Positions 1 to 8,074 of a DNA stretch of 64,000 bases are shown here, in pieces. The notes beneath the pieces are model-generated. The model had not been told where the DNA came from. It saw only the letters and a program-made list of their open reading frames with translations, and searched no databases. The stretch is taken from assembly GCF_000721265.1 (NCBI RefSeq), contig NZ_JOFZ01000004.1, positions 186,001 to 250,000 of the forward strand, read 5' to 3'. Both the position numbers and the translations under genes were made by a program. The DNA is from Streptomyces sp. NRRL F-5126. Lineage in GTDB: Bacteria > Actinomycetota > Actinomycetes > Streptomycetales > Streptomycetaceae. The first letter of the stretch is position 1, and each line of letters opens with the position of its first letter.

Positions 1-365
1 GACCGGCTCTCTCGCTTGCCGCGACGGGGAGGGCGGCGGCTAACCGGACCCCGTCGTTCGCGGCGTCGCAGCCCGCCCACCCGATGCGGGCACAACAGCC
101 TCACAGGATCTCTCCAACGTGCCGCTGGGTGATCGGCGGCGGTCCCGCGCCGCAGGTCCGGCGCATCGGCCGCGATCTTTCGCCCGCATTCCCCGGCGCA
201 GGTCACCCGTGCCGTACGCAAAGGCAGCGGAGTCAGTGGAATTGATCCGCCCGTTTGTCGGCATACCCGCCAACTCGACTGTGTGCACGGGAATTTGATC
301 TGTTTCTCGGCCTTTGCGGCCGTTAAGGTGACCGCTTGTCAGGTGCACGATTGAACACTACGGGG
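1..365. other. non-coding upstream region, nothing recognised
   Basis: I see no open frame with a plausible product and start in this stretch. It is somewhat less GC-rich close to the first gene (about 230-340), as expected for a promoter region, but I cannot name convincing -35 and -10 boxes. Confidence 0.4.
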
Positions 366-1880
366 ATGGGATCGATGAGGATTCCTTCAAGCACACCAGG
401 CAACAGAAAACGACGGGGACGGATCGCCGCGCTGCTGGCGGTCCTGTCGCTGCTGACCGTCGCGGCGGCGGGCACGGCCCAGGCGAGCACGGGGAGCGGC
501 GGCCGCTCCGGCGGCGGCGCCACGCTGAGCGACTCGGTCGTCCGCACGATCGACGCGCAGGCCGACGCCGCACGCGCCGGCACGGCGCCGGTGCACGGCA
601 GGCTCGCCCAGGCGCCGCAGTGGGCGAAGACCGCCGCCCACCACCTGCGCACCACCGGCTCAGCACTCATCACCGACGACACCCGGCCGACCACCGGGTC
701 GGGGGAGCCCGCCAGGATCACGGTCCCCGGCGGGGACATGACCGTACGGCAGCTGATGCGCAAGGCGGCCGCCGCACGAGGTCCCGAGGCGTCCGCCACC
801 GCACCCGCGCCGGCGGCCGCGAACGCCGACGACGACATGACCGTCAACGAGTGCGTCAACAACCACGGCGCGTACGGCCGGGGGCAGGGCTACGGCAAGA
901 CGCGGTTCGTCTCCTGCCAGGCCCAGCGCCTGCACATGCTGTACGTGGACTGCTGGTGGTTCGGCATCAACTGCCGGGTGAAGGCCGCCGCGGACGTCAC
1001 CGTCGCCGACATCCGGTACACCGAGAACGCCGGCAAGGGCAGTTCGGGCCGCTACTTCTGGAACTACCAGTTCCTCAGCGGCTTCCACGTGTGGGGCGAC
1101 CTGAGCAAGCTGAGCCTCACCGTGGACGAGTCCTGCACCGCCCAGACCGTGAGCGGGCACGCCTCCGGACCCTGCACGGGCTCCGACGGCCCGACGACCA
1201 AGTCCCTCGCCGCCTGGTACGCCGAGGCCGAGATCTTCGGAGGCATCACCTGGACGGTGCACGACTGGGAGCAGCCGGCATCCGCCGGTTGGGGCCCCGA
1301 CCGCCTCAGCTACGCCCGCCTGCGGTGGCACTACCGGGTCAAGGGGTCGGAGGTGTCCATCCACCCGGACGGGCCGCCGGCCCAGGTGCGCTGCGACTCC
1401 GCCGCCTACCTGAGGGCCGACGCGGGCGAGGGCTGCGTGTTTCCGTGGGTGACGGAGACGATGTGGTTCAGCCTCGCCAAGCAGGGCGGCTCCGCGCAGA
1501 ACGTGAAGGCCGGTCTCTACTCGCCGGCGTCCACCAAGCCGCCGAAGGCGGGCAAGTCCATCCCGGGACGGCCCGGGACGACCCCGCTGCACCGCACCCG
1601 CGACACCACCCAGGTCGACGCACACCGCGCCCAGGCCGTCGCGTCCTGCGACACGTACTTCCCCGGCTACCGTGCCAAGAAGGAGCAGTGCGACGAGTTC
1701 CCCTTCGCGTCCACACTGGAAGGGGCCACCCCGGCCCTGAACTACAGCGTGAAGGCGATCTCGCGGAGCGACAACGCGTCCGGCGGCGCGGTCGAGAAGA
1801 ACTTCTGGACCCTTCGCCGCATCATCGCCGATGACGCCGACAAGGTGAACGACCCGTTCTGGGTCGACGTCAGGGCCTGA
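366..1880 (+). CDS. secreted NucA/NucB-type deoxyribonuclease domain protein
   Basis: This is a predicted exported protein of 504 residues. The N-terminus has a basic stretch (GNRKRRGR), a hydrophobic core (IAALLAVLSLLTVAAAG) and an AQA cleavage site, so it should leave the cell by the Sec route. The last 80 residues carry CDEFPFAST followed by LEGA and a C-terminal NDPFWVDV, which match the signature of the NucA/NucB deoxyribonuclease family (known: DNA-degrading extracellular nucleases and toxin domains). The central 300 residues are rich in Cys, Trp and Tyr and are not recognised; they may be a binding or prodomain. The start could be ATG 366 or ATG 375; an in-frame TTG at 336 is less likely. 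It stands alone, with no immunity gene that I recognise next to it. Confidence 0.75.
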   Translation: MGSMRIPSSTPGNRKRRGRIAALLAVLSLLTVAAAGTAQASTGSGGRSGGGATLSDSVVRTIDAQADAARAGTAPVHGRLAQAPQWAKTAAHHLRTTGSALITDDTRPTTGSGEPARITVPGGDMTVRQLMRKAAAARGPEASATAPAPAAANADDDMTVNECVNNHGAYGRGQGYGKTRFVSCQAQRLHMLYVDCWWFGINCRVKAAADVTVADIRYTENAGKGSSGRYFWNYQFLSGFHVWGDLSKLSLTVDESCTAQTVSGHASGPCTGSDGPTTKSLAAWYAEAEIFGGITWTVHDWEQPASAGWGPDRLSYARLRWHYRVKGSEVSIHPDGPPAQVRCDSAAYLRADAGEGCVFPWVTETMWFSLAKQGGSAQNVKAGLYSPASTKPPKAGKSIPGRPGTTPLHRTRDTTQVDAHRAQAVASCDTYFPGYRAKKEQCDEFPFASTLEGATPALNYSVKAISRSDNASGGAVEKNFWTLRRIIADDADKVNDPFWVDVRA

Positions 1881-1953
1881 GCGCGGTAGACAGGCAGGGG
1901 GGGAGCAGCGACTGGTCTCCGCGCGCCGCGGGACGGCGCTGCTGCTCAGCGGC

Positions 1954-2268
1954 TTGAGCGACCACTATGCCGAGCTGTCCCTGGAGTGCTGGTCGGCCGA
2001 GCCCCCCGCCCCCGACCCGGCGCCGTACCCCGCGTGGGAGGCGGTCGCCGAGGCCCCGTTCCGTGCGGCGAGCGGAAGCCTGGAGTCCTCGTCGGGCCTG
2101 CTGCTCGAAATGGGCGCCCACCGCCTTGAGGTGGCGCCCGGCACCTACGCGCTCCGCGCCTGGACGGCGGGCGCCGACGCCGCGAACGAGCGCGAGGCGA
2201 ATGGCGAGTTCATGCCACGCGGCGCGGAGCGCTGGGTCGTCCGGCTGTGGCGGACGGGCGGGGCCTGA
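1954..2268 (+). CDS. hypothetical protein, possibly 5'-truncated
   Basis: A 104-codon frame that opens with TTG (SDHYAELSLECWSAEP). The product has an even amphipathic composition rich in Trp, Ala and Glu, consistent with a real protein, but I recognise no family. The open frame continues upstream of the TTG without a stop into the end of the nuclease gene, reading LVSARGTALLLSGLSDHY, which looks like genuine beta-strand protein sequence. No good ribosome binding site precedes the TTG. I infer that this may be the 3' part of a gene that has lost its original start, for example by deletion between it and the nuclease gene. Confidence 0.4.
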   Translation: MSDHYAELSLECWSAEPPAPDPAPYPAWEAVAEAPFRAASGSLESSSGLLLEMGAHRLEVAPGTYALRAWTAGADAANEREANGEFMPRGAERWVVRLWRTGGA

Positions 2269-2361
2269 GGTCAGACGGCGGGCAACATCTCCGCGACGTA
2301 CCGGCGCTCTGAAAGCCTGCTGGACTGACGGGCCCGTTGCGGGCAGCGAGCCACGGACAGG

Positions 2362-2847
2362 TCAGGGGCCAGTAATGCGCCGCCACCCCGTCAGTTCGCC
2401 GCGGGTGTAAACGCGGATAGTGATGGTCGCTCGCGAGCCCGGCCAGGCAAGCGCGATGCCGGCGACTCCTCCGGGGTGGGTATGGGCGACTGCTGCGGTG
2501 CGAGCCGTGTCCCTGGGGGTGACGGTCACGACAGGGTCAGCGTCACAGTTCCGGGTGATGAGGACGACCGTGGAAGCAACCGCGCCCGTGGGCGCGGGAG
2601 GCGGGAGCAGCGAATGCCGGGGAGCCGGGGACACGGTCTCCGTGGAAGGGGGCGAGTGCACGGAGTCGGGCACGAGCGATTCGCGGCCTTCCTGAAGTGT
2701 GGTGCCGCAGACGGACAGGCGAGACGGAGGCGGCACTCTGGGCGTGCATCCCGACAAGGCAGTGGTACCGGCGACCAGCGCCGCCGGAACCACCAGGGGT
2801 AATCCGGTGCGAATGGACGTGCGAAGCATCCGAGAGGGAGCGCTCAT
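2362..2847 (-). CDS. putative lipoprotein
   Basis: A predicted 161-residue lipoprotein. From the ATG at 2847 the N-terminus reads MSAPSRMLRTSIRTGLPL followed by a hydrophobic segment and the lipobox ALSGC, so the mature protein should be anchored to the outer face of the membrane through Cys34. The remainder is rich in Pro, Thr, Ser and Val, ending in a possible small beta domain (TVVLITRN, VTVTPRDT, ITIRVYTRGE). An AAGGA lies 12 bases upstream of the start. The open frame extends further upstream but that part lies opposite the ATPase gene and is not protein-like. Function unknown. Confidence 0.6.
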   Translation of the reverse strand: MSAPSRMLRTSIRTGLPLVVPAALVAGTTALSGCTPRVPPPSRLSVCGTTLQEGRESLVPDSVHSPPSTETVSPAPRHSLLPPPAPTGAVASTVVLITRNCDADPVVTVTPRDTARTAAVAHTHPGGVAGIALAWPGSRATITIRVYTRGELTGWRRITGP

Positions 2848-2947
2848 GCCGTTAAGCCATCCTTCACCGGCGGCCCATGGACAACTCTCACCAACATGAG
2901 GCGCATCGTAGGGTGTCGGCCGACTTCTTCTCCGTCCGTCGGCGCGA

Positions 2948-3397
2948 TCACGCGCGGCGCGGGGCGATGAGGAAGGCGCGGACGGTCTTGCCGCTGGGCG
3001 GGTAGGGGACGGTGTCCCAGTGGTCGGCGAGCGCGGCGACGAGCAGCAGGCCGCGCCCGCCGGGGCACAGCGCATCGGGGGCGGTGCCTGTCTCGGGCGG
3101 CCGCGGATGGCGGTCGCCGCGCGCGTCGGTGACGTCCACGCGCAGGCGGCCGCGCGGCGGGTCGAAGACGAGTCCGAGCCGGAAGTCGCGGCCGTTCGCG
3201 CGGCCGTGCAGTACGGCGTTCGCGGCGAGTTCCCCGACCACGAGTTCGGCACGCTCCGTGAGGTCCGGGGCCGCGTCCCATGCGTGCAGCTCGGTCACGG
3301 TCAGCAGCCGGGCGAGCCGGGCGCCGCGCCGCGTCGATGACAGCAGCTGGGAGAAGGTCCGGGCGGGGACGGGGGCGAGGGGCGCGACCTGGTTCAT
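2948..3397 (-). CDS. RsbW-like anti-sigma factor ATPase (HATPase_c)
   Basis: A 149-residue GHKL-fold ATPase of the serine-kinase anti-sigma type. The N box is visible as ELVVGELAANAVLHG and the glycine motif as PGGRGLLLVAALADHWD; the ADP/ATP-lid between them is short. Such proteins (known) bind a sigma factor or phosphorylate an anti-sigma antagonist. It is divergent from an XRE regulator followed by a DUF397 gene, the standard Streptomyces set related to the whiJ/abaA-type loci that act in development and antibiotic production. The shared promoter region contains a perfect palindrome. The role of this particular copy is inferred from context only. Confidence 0.85.
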   Translation of the reverse strand: MNQVAPLAPVPARTFSQLLSSTRRGARLARLLTVTELHAWDAAPDLTERAELVVGELAANAVLHGRANGRDFRLGLVFDPPRGRLRVDVTDARGDRHPRPPETGTAPDALCPGGRGLLLVAALADHWDTVPYPPSGKTVRAFLIAPRRA

Positions 3398-3442
3398 GGG
3401 GCCAGCGTGGCCGCCGGGGCGGGGCAGCGCGAGCGGTTCGGT

Positions 3443-3465
3443 CCGTACGCTGAGTCAGCGTACGG
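3443..3465. promoter_or_regulatory. 23-bp perfect palindrome in divergent promoter region
   Basis: The left arm CCGTACGCTGA (3443-3453) and right arm TCAGCGTACGG (3455-3465) are exact reverse complements around one central G. It lies 45 bases from the ATPase start and 105 bases from the XRE start. A half-like copy (ACGCTGAGT) recurs about 40 bases on, near 3499. I infer it is the operator of the adjacent XRE/DUF397 system. Confidence 0.65.
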
Positions 3466-3570
3466 GCACGGACGGTGGACGGTACGCGGTGTTTCCGTCA
3501 CGCTGAGTCCCGAGCGCGAGGACCGCGACGACCCGTCGCGGAGCGCGAACCGGGAGAGGGGCGGGCGGGA

Positions 3571-4518
3571 ATGGGCGACGTCGAGGGGGTCGTTACGGGG
3601 GCAGCGGCGGGCGCGGGGAGTGCGGGCAGCGCCGGCGGGACGGTGGCAGGCGCGGCGGCGCCGACCGCACCGGCGGGCGCGGGCGCACCGGCGGGGGAGT
3701 GGGAGCGCGAGCCCCACCCGTCGGACAGTCTGCGCACGTTCGGCGCGGTCGTCCAGGCGCTCCGCGAACACGCGGGGCTCAGCCGAGTCGACCTCGGCGC
3801 CCGGGTCCAGTACTCCAAGCACACGGTCGAGTCGGTGGAGTTGGGCCGCCGCATGCCGGACGAGGCGTTCGTGGAACGCGCGGAGGAGGCGCTCGGCAAC
3901 ACGGGCGCGCTGCGGAGGGCGTCCCGGCACCTCAGCCGTGGCGAGGCCGGGTTCGCTGCCTGGTTCCGTCGGTGGGCCCGGCTGGAGAGGGAGGCGATCA
4001 GCCTGTGCACGTACGAGTGCCGGCTGGTGCCGGGGCTGTTGCAGTCGGAGGGCTACGCGCGGACGGTGTTCGAGGGCACGATCCCGCTGCGGACGGACGA
4101 GGAGCTGGAGGCGCAGCTCGCGGCCCGGATGGAGCGTCAGGCGATGATGCGCGAGCGGCCGAGGGTGCCGTTCAGCTTCATCGTCGAAGAGCACGTGTTC
4201 CGGCGCCGGTTCGGGGACGCTCGGGCGATGCGGGAGCTGTTCGACCACGTCCTGGAGCGCAGCGCGCCGCGCAACGTCACGTTGCAGGTGGTGCCGTCGG
4301 GGGCCGGGTTGCATGCGTGCCTGGACGGGCCGGTGCAGGTGCTGGAGACGGCGGAGGGGCGGCGGCTCGGGTACTCCGAAGGCCAGGAGAACGGGCGGCT
4401 GATCTCCGACGTGAAAGTGGTGAGTGTGCTCTGCCAGCGCTATGACACACTGCGTTCGCAGGCCCTGAACCCCAAGGAATCCCGGGCCTTGCTGGAGCGA
4501 ATGCGAGGAGAGGCATGA
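3571..4518 (+). CDS. XRE-family regulator with DUF5753 domain (WhiJ-like)
   Basis: A 315-residue regulator. After a low-complexity Gly/Ala-rich N-terminus (about 1-50) comes a helix-turn-helix (FGAVVQALREHAGLSRVDLG, then QYSKHTVESVELGRRMPD), followed by the C-terminal DUF5753 domain (about 110-310; LVPGLLQSEGYARTVF, MERQAMM, HVFRRRFGD, LQVVPSGAG). Proteins of this build are the WhiJ-like partners of DUF397 proteins in Streptomyces (known). The ATG at 3571 is preceded by a purine-rich GGGAGAGGGGCGGGCGGGA. The stop overlaps the next start (ATGA), so it is co-translated with the DUF397 gene. The Gly/Ala N-terminus suggests the true start might be somewhat further in. Confidence 0.88.
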   Translation: MGDVEGVVTGAAAGAGSAGSAGGTVAGAAAPTAPAGAGAPAGEWEREPHPSDSLRTFGAVVQALREHAGLSRVDLGARVQYSKHTVESVELGRRMPDEAFVERAEEALGNTGALRRASRHLSRGEAGFAAWFRRWARLEREAISLCTYECRLVPGLLQSEGYARTVFEGTIPLRTDEELEAQLAARMERQAMMRERPRVPFSFIVEEHVFRRRFGDARAMRELFDHVLERSAPRNVTLQVVPSGAGLHACLDGPVQVLETAEGRRLGYSEGQENGRLISDVKVVSVLCQRYDTLRSQALNPKESRALLERMRGEA

Positions 4519-4706
4519 GCATGGGTACGGGAGAACTCGCCTGGTTCAAGTCCAGCTACAGCGGCAGCCAGGGTGACAGCTGCGTGGAGGTCGCGCTCGG
4601 CGAACGGTCCGTTCACGTACGGGACTCCAAGGACGTGACTCTCCCGGCCTTCGCCGTGGGCGAGGAGAGCTGGGGGCAGTTCGTGCGGTTCGCGTCCGCC
4701 GGCTGA
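4515..4706 (+). CDS. DUF397 domain protein
   Basis: A 63-residue protein with the DUF397 hallmarks LAWFKSSYSG, SCVEVA, VHVRDSKD and a final FVRFASAG. DUF397 proteins are small partners of WhiJ-like XRE regulators (known); in the best-studied cases the pair works by regulating the DNA-binding partner in a toxin/antitoxin-like or developmental switch. It overlaps the regulator gene by four bases, so stoichiometric production is likely. A strong terminator follows immediately. Confidence 0.9.
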   Translation: MSMGTGELAWFKSSYSGSQGDSCVEVALGERSVHVRDSKDVTLPAFAVGEESWGQFVRFASAG

Positions 4707-4713
4707 ACCGACC

Positions 4714-4754
4714 GGGTCGGGCCCGAGAGCGGAAGCCGCTCTCGGGCCCGACCC
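4714..4754 (+). terminator. intrinsic terminator hairpin
   Basis: A 19-bp perfect stem (4714-4732 with 4736-4754) around a three-base loop, eight bases after the DUF397 stop. No long T-run follows, as is usual in Streptomyces. Confidence 0.8.
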
Positions 4755-4816
4755 GCATGTGCGGGTAACGATATGTGAGCATCGTGATACCGTCTGTTGC
4801 GACAAACTCAATAGAT

Positions 4817-4846
4817 GACCCCGAAGCGCACCAACGCTCCGGGGTC
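4817..4846 (+). promoter_or_regulatory. leader hairpin upstream of the HTH gene
   Basis: GACCCCGAAGCG (4817-4828) pairs with CGCTCCGGGGTC (4835-4846) with one mismatch. It ends 24 bases before the next start, just upstream of its AAGGAG, so it might act in the leader RNA or as an operator. The function is a guess. Confidence 0.35.
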
Positions 4847-4870
4847 GGGCACAAGGAGCCAACACTCCCC

Positions 4871-5830
4871 ATGCACATTCATCGTAGCCGCCCCACGCGC
4901 GGCTTCACTGTCCTACCCAACGCGTTGTTGCAGGACCGACGGTTGTCGTACACCGCCCGGGGCCTGCTCGCCGACCTCCTGTCGCGCCCGGACGGCTGGC
5001 GCGAGGATGGCCGCAAGATGGCCGACACGAGCCCGCAGGGCCGCCTCGCCGTGGCGAAGGCGCTGCGCGAACTGGCCGCGTTCGGCTACTACCTCGTCGA
5101 ACGCGTGCGCCACGCGGACGGCACGTTCAGCAGTCAGGTCCATGTCTTCGACGTGCCCGGGGGTGCCGGGGCGGTCGCGCCGGGTGCCGTGGACCCGGGT
5201 CCCGGTCGACCGGCTGCCGACGGCGCGGACGCCCACCCCGTAAATACCCCGGAGAAAGAACCCACCCTCCCGCGTCAGCGCGTAGGTCGGCGCGCAGCGC
5301 GCGACGCCGCGTTGCACGCCGGGGCGGGCGGCAGGGAGTCGAGCTCCGCACTCACCGCCGAACCGCCGGACGCGGGGACGGGCGAAGCCGCAGCCCTCCT
5401 CCATCGCGTGACAGCGCCGGAGCCACGCCTGCGCCTGGGCGCGGTCGAGGCGGCGGCACTCGCCCCGCTGGTCACGCCCTGGCTGGACCGGGGCTACGGC
5501 CCCCGTGAGCTGGCCCACGCCCTCCTGGACGGCCTGCCTGGCCGGATCCACAGCGCCTCCGCCCTCCTGCGCGACCGCCTCACCCGCAAACTCCCACCGG
5601 CCGCGGAGCCACCCGCCCCGCCACGGGCCCCGCGCCCGCACGAGTGCACGGAGTGCGGTCGGCCAACGGCCCACGAAGGCATGTGCGGCCTCTGCGAGAA
5701 CCTGAACGCGCCGCTCCCGGCCGCGCCGTCCGAGCACGCCACCGCGGCCACCCGGGGCCGGGCGCTGGTGCGCGCCTTCCTTGAGAGCAGTGCTCTCGAT
5801 TGCGACATCCCGCTTCCCGGAGGAGCCTGA
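4871..5830 (+). CDS. winged-helix protein with C-terminal zinc ribbon, function unknown
   Basis: A 319-residue protein. Residues 1-90 look like a replication-initiator or DnaD-type winged helix (GFTVLPNALLQDRRLSYTAR, GLLADLLSRPDGW, then a recognition-helix-like SPQGRLAVAKALRELAAFGY). A Pro/Ala-rich linker follows, then a second helical block (about 185-245) and a C-terminal Cys4 motif (CTECGRPTAHEGMCGLC) typical of a zinc ribbon. The ATG at 4871 has AAGGAG at 4853-4858; an in-frame start at 4775 would lack one. Similar genes are common in Streptomyces and on their mobile elements and are usually called helix-turn-helix proteins. A DNA-binding role is inferred. Confidence 0.65.
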   Translation: MHIHRSRPTRGFTVLPNALLQDRRLSYTARGLLADLLSRPDGWREDGRKMADTSPQGRLAVAKALRELAAFGYYLVERVRHADGTFSSQVHVFDVPGGAGAVAPGAVDPGPGRPAADGADAHPVNTPEKEPTLPRQRVGRRAARDAALHAGAGGRESSSALTAEPPDAGTGEAAALLHRVTAPEPRLRLGAVEAAALAPLVTPWLDRGYGPRELAHALLDGLPGRIHSASALLRDRLTRKLPPAAEPPAPPRAPRPHECTECGRPTAHEGMCGLCENLNAPLPAAPSEHATAATRGRALVRAFLESSALDCDIPLPGGA

Positions 5831-5840
5831 CTGCCCGGCG

Positions 5841-7004
5841 TCAGGAACGTAGGCTGCGCAGGCCAGCGCGGATTTCATTGACCAGGATTTCGGGCTGTTC
5901 CAGGGCGGCGAAGTGCCCGCCCTTGTCTGCCTCGCCGTAGTGGACCAGATTGCTGTAGGTGTCTTCGATCCAGCTTCGTGGCAGGCGGGGGACATCCTTC
6001 GGGAACACGGTCACCGCGACCGGAAGCGTCAGCCTGGGGCCGGCGAAACTGGCCGCCTTGTTCTCCCAGTAGATCCGTCCTGACGACGCCGCGCTGTTCG
6101 TGAACCAGTAGAGGGAGATCGCATCGAGCATGTCGTCCCTGCTGAGGGCGTCCTCGGCGAGTCCGTGGTTGTCGGTCTTGGACTGGAACTTCTCGTAGAT
6201 CCAGGCTGCCTGACCAGCAGGGGAGTCCGCCAGGGCGAATCCCACCGTCTCCGGCTTCGTGCCCTGGAGGTGGTTCGAGCCCCCGAGTCCGCCGGTGTAG
6301 AGGGCGAGACTCTCCACGGCCTGGCGCTCTTCGGGCGACAAGGTGTCGGGAATCTGTGCGGGGAAGGCGAACTGGGTGTTCAGATGAATTCCCACAAGCC
6401 CCTCAGGTTCCATGGCGCCGAGGGCGGTGGTGACGGCGCCACCCCAATCACCGCCCTGCGCGGCCCACTTCGCGTAGCCGAGACGCCCCATCAGCTCCAC
6501 CCACGCGCTCGCGATGCGGGACGCGTTCCACCCGGTCTCCGTGGGCTTCTGAGAGAACCCGAACCCGGGGAGTGAGGGGACGACGACGTCGAACGAATCG
6601 GCCGCTTCTCCTCCGTACGCGACCGGATCGGTCAGGGGGCCGATCAGCTTCAGGAAGTCGAGGATCGAGCCCGGCCATCCGTGCGTGAGCAGCAGCGGCA
6701 TCGCGTCGGGGTTCTTGGACCTGACGTGGATGAAGTGGATGTCCAGCCCGTCGATCTCGGTCAGGAACTGGGGGAAGCGATTGAGCTCGGACGCGAGGCG
6801 CCGCCAGTCGTAGCCGCGCTCCCAGTACTCGACCAGGGCCCTGGCGTTCTCCACGCGAACCCCTTGCGACCAGTCGCCCACCGTCTCGGGATCCGGCCAT
6901 CGCGTTCTGGCCAGCCGCTGCTTCACGTCGGCGATCTCCGCCTGCGGGATCGAGACGGTGAACGGGCGGACGGGGGCCGACGTCGGCGTCATCGGTGCGG
7001 TCAT
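5841..7004 (-). CDS. epoxide hydrolase (alpha/beta hydrolase, EHN type)
   Basis: A 387-residue epoxide hydrolase. The N-terminal EHN segment is clear (PFTVSIPQAEIADVKQRLAR), followed by the alpha/beta-hydrolase core with the HGWPGS oxyanion motif (about 108-113), the nucleophile Asp186 in GGDWGG, and the catalytic His in GGHFAALEQPE near the C-terminus. Length fits the family. It should open epoxides to diols in the cytosol, either for detoxification or catabolism; the substrate cannot be read from the sequence. The ATG at 7004 has AGAGGAG six bases upstream. It is divergent from a TetR regulator across a 19-bp inverted repeat, so regulation by that repressor is likely. A second enzyme of the same class lies at 33937-34977. 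Confidence 0.88.
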   Translation of the reverse strand: MTAPMTPTSAPVRPFTVSIPQAEIADVKQRLARTRWPDPETVGDWSQGVRVENARALVEYWERGYDWRRLASELNRFPQFLTEIDGLDIHFIHVRSKNPDAMPLLLTHGWPGSILDFLKLIGPLTDPVAYGGEAADSFDVVVPSLPGFGFSQKPTETGWNASRIASAWVELMGRLGYAKWAAQGGDWGGAVTTALGAMEPEGLVGIHLNTQFAFPAQIPDTLSPEERQAVESLALYTGGLGGSNHLQGTKPETVGFALADSPAGQAAWIYEKFQSKTDNHGLAEDALSRDDMLDAISLYWFTNSAASSGRIYWENKAASFAGPRLTLPVAVTVFPKDVPRLPRSWIEDTYSNLVHYGEADKGGHFAALEQPEILVNEIRAGLRSLRS

Positions 7005-7024
7005 GGCCATCTCCTCTTGAGTAA

Positions 7025-7071
7025 GTTGCACACCCATGTGCAATCTACTGCGTTGCACATGGGTGTGCAAC
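7025..7071. promoter_or_regulatory. inverted-repeat operator of the TetR/epoxide hydrolase pair
   Basis: Arms 7025-7043 (GTTGCACACCCATGTGCAA) and 7053-7071 are perfect reverse complements of 19 bases with a nine-base spacer. Each arm is itself a dyad (TTGCACA and TGTGCAA around CCCA), so there are probably two adjacent TetR dimer sites. The site sits 21 bases from the hydrolase start and ends ten bases before the regulator start. Confidence 0.8.
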
Positions 7072-7080
7072 AATGGCGCC

Positions 7081-7680
7081 GTGCCTGCCGAGTCCCCCCG
7101 TACGCGCTCGATGAACGAGAAGCGCGACCGCATCCTCGACGTCGCCCTCGACGTGCTGGGGGAGAACCCCGACGCCGGAATGGGCGACATCGCCTCGGCC
7201 GCCGGCGTCGTCCGCCGCACGGTCTACGGGCACTTCCCCTCGCGCCTCGACCTGGTTCGTACGCTCACGGAACGGGCCGTCGCCGAGATGACGGCGGTGC
7301 TCACCGACGTCAACGCCTCCGAGGCGCGGGCGGATGCGGCGTGGGCTGCATTCGTCGCCCGCGTCTGGCCGGTGGCGCACCGGTACCGGGTGCTGCTGGC
7401 GCTGCGCCGTGGCGAGTACGGCGAGGCGATCCACGGCCTGCTCGGGCCGGTCGACGACCTCCTCGCCGACCTCGTGCGACGGGGCCAGGGCAGTGATGTG
7501 TTCGCGCAGCACCTCCCGGCGGGCATCCTGAGCCAGATCGCCTACGGCGTCGTGTTCGCCGTCGCGGACGGCGCCCGCTCGAACGGGGCTCTCGGCGCCC
7601 GGGCTGCGACGATCACGAGCCTGCTGATGCTGGGAGTGCCCGAGGCGCGCGCGATCGCTCTCGTGGACGGCCGGCGCTGA
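7081..7680 (+). CDS. TetR/AcrR-family regulator
   Basis: A 199-residue TetR-type repressor. The helix-turn-helix is residues about 15-60 (RDRILDVALDVLGENPDAG, IASAAGVVRRTVYGHFPSR), followed by an all-helical ligand domain (VARVWPVAHRYRVLLALRRGEYG, ILSQIAYGVVFAVADGARS). The GTG at 7081 gives the usual short N-terminal arm; earlier in-frame starts would lie within the operator. It is divergent from the epoxide hydrolase and probably represses that gene and itself. The inducer is unknown, presumably the epoxide or a related lipophilic compound. Confidence 0.88.
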   Translation: MPAESPRTRSMNEKRDRILDVALDVLGENPDAGMGDIASAAGVVRRTVYGHFPSRLDLVRTLTERAVAEMTAVLTDVNASEARADAAWAAFVARVWPVAHRYRVLLALRRGEYGEAIHGLLGPVDDLLADLVRRGQGSDVFAQHLPAGILSQIAYGVVFAVADGARSNGALGARAATITSLLMLGVPEARAIALVDGRR

Positions 7681-8074
7681 CCCGCAGCGCCCAGCCAAGG
7701 GTGCCTGCCACTCGGCGATGCCGCTTGCGGACAGTCGACTCCCGGTGCTTTTCCACCTCTTGACGATCAGATGGGGACGCCCATAACGTCTTGAGACGCA
7801 CCAGACGGCATAGCGTGACCGCTCGATTACCGGAGTTGGTTGGAGATGGCGGGAAAGAAGGCGATTCGCCGAGGGTGGCGAACAAGCGCGCCGACCGCCT
7901 GCCGCCTCGCCGTTCTCGCGATGTGCGGGCCGCGCACGTGACGCGCTCGGTGGTCTCCAACCGGCGAACCGGCCGCGACGGCGTCGCTGACAACGTTGTC
8001 GGAAGCGGTCGCGCGGCACGGTCACCGTTACTCATGCGCTGACCGGCCGTCCCCACCCACGTCACGGAGGATTC
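7681..8074. other. 394-bp intergenic region with one operator-like palindrome
   Basis: No supported gene. A small stem (7673-7679 with 7685-7691) overlaps the TetR stop and might serve as a weak terminator. The interval is otherwise the upstream region of the GH2 gene, containing the palindrome at 7989-8000. Confidence 0.5.
7989..8000. promoter_or_regulatory. LacI-type operator-like palindrome
   Basis: GACAACGTTGTC is a perfect 12-bp palindrome with a central CG, the usual form of LacI-family operators. It lies 75 bases upstream of the GH2 start. No LacI-family gene is present in this window, so any regulator would act in trans. Confidence 0.55.
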
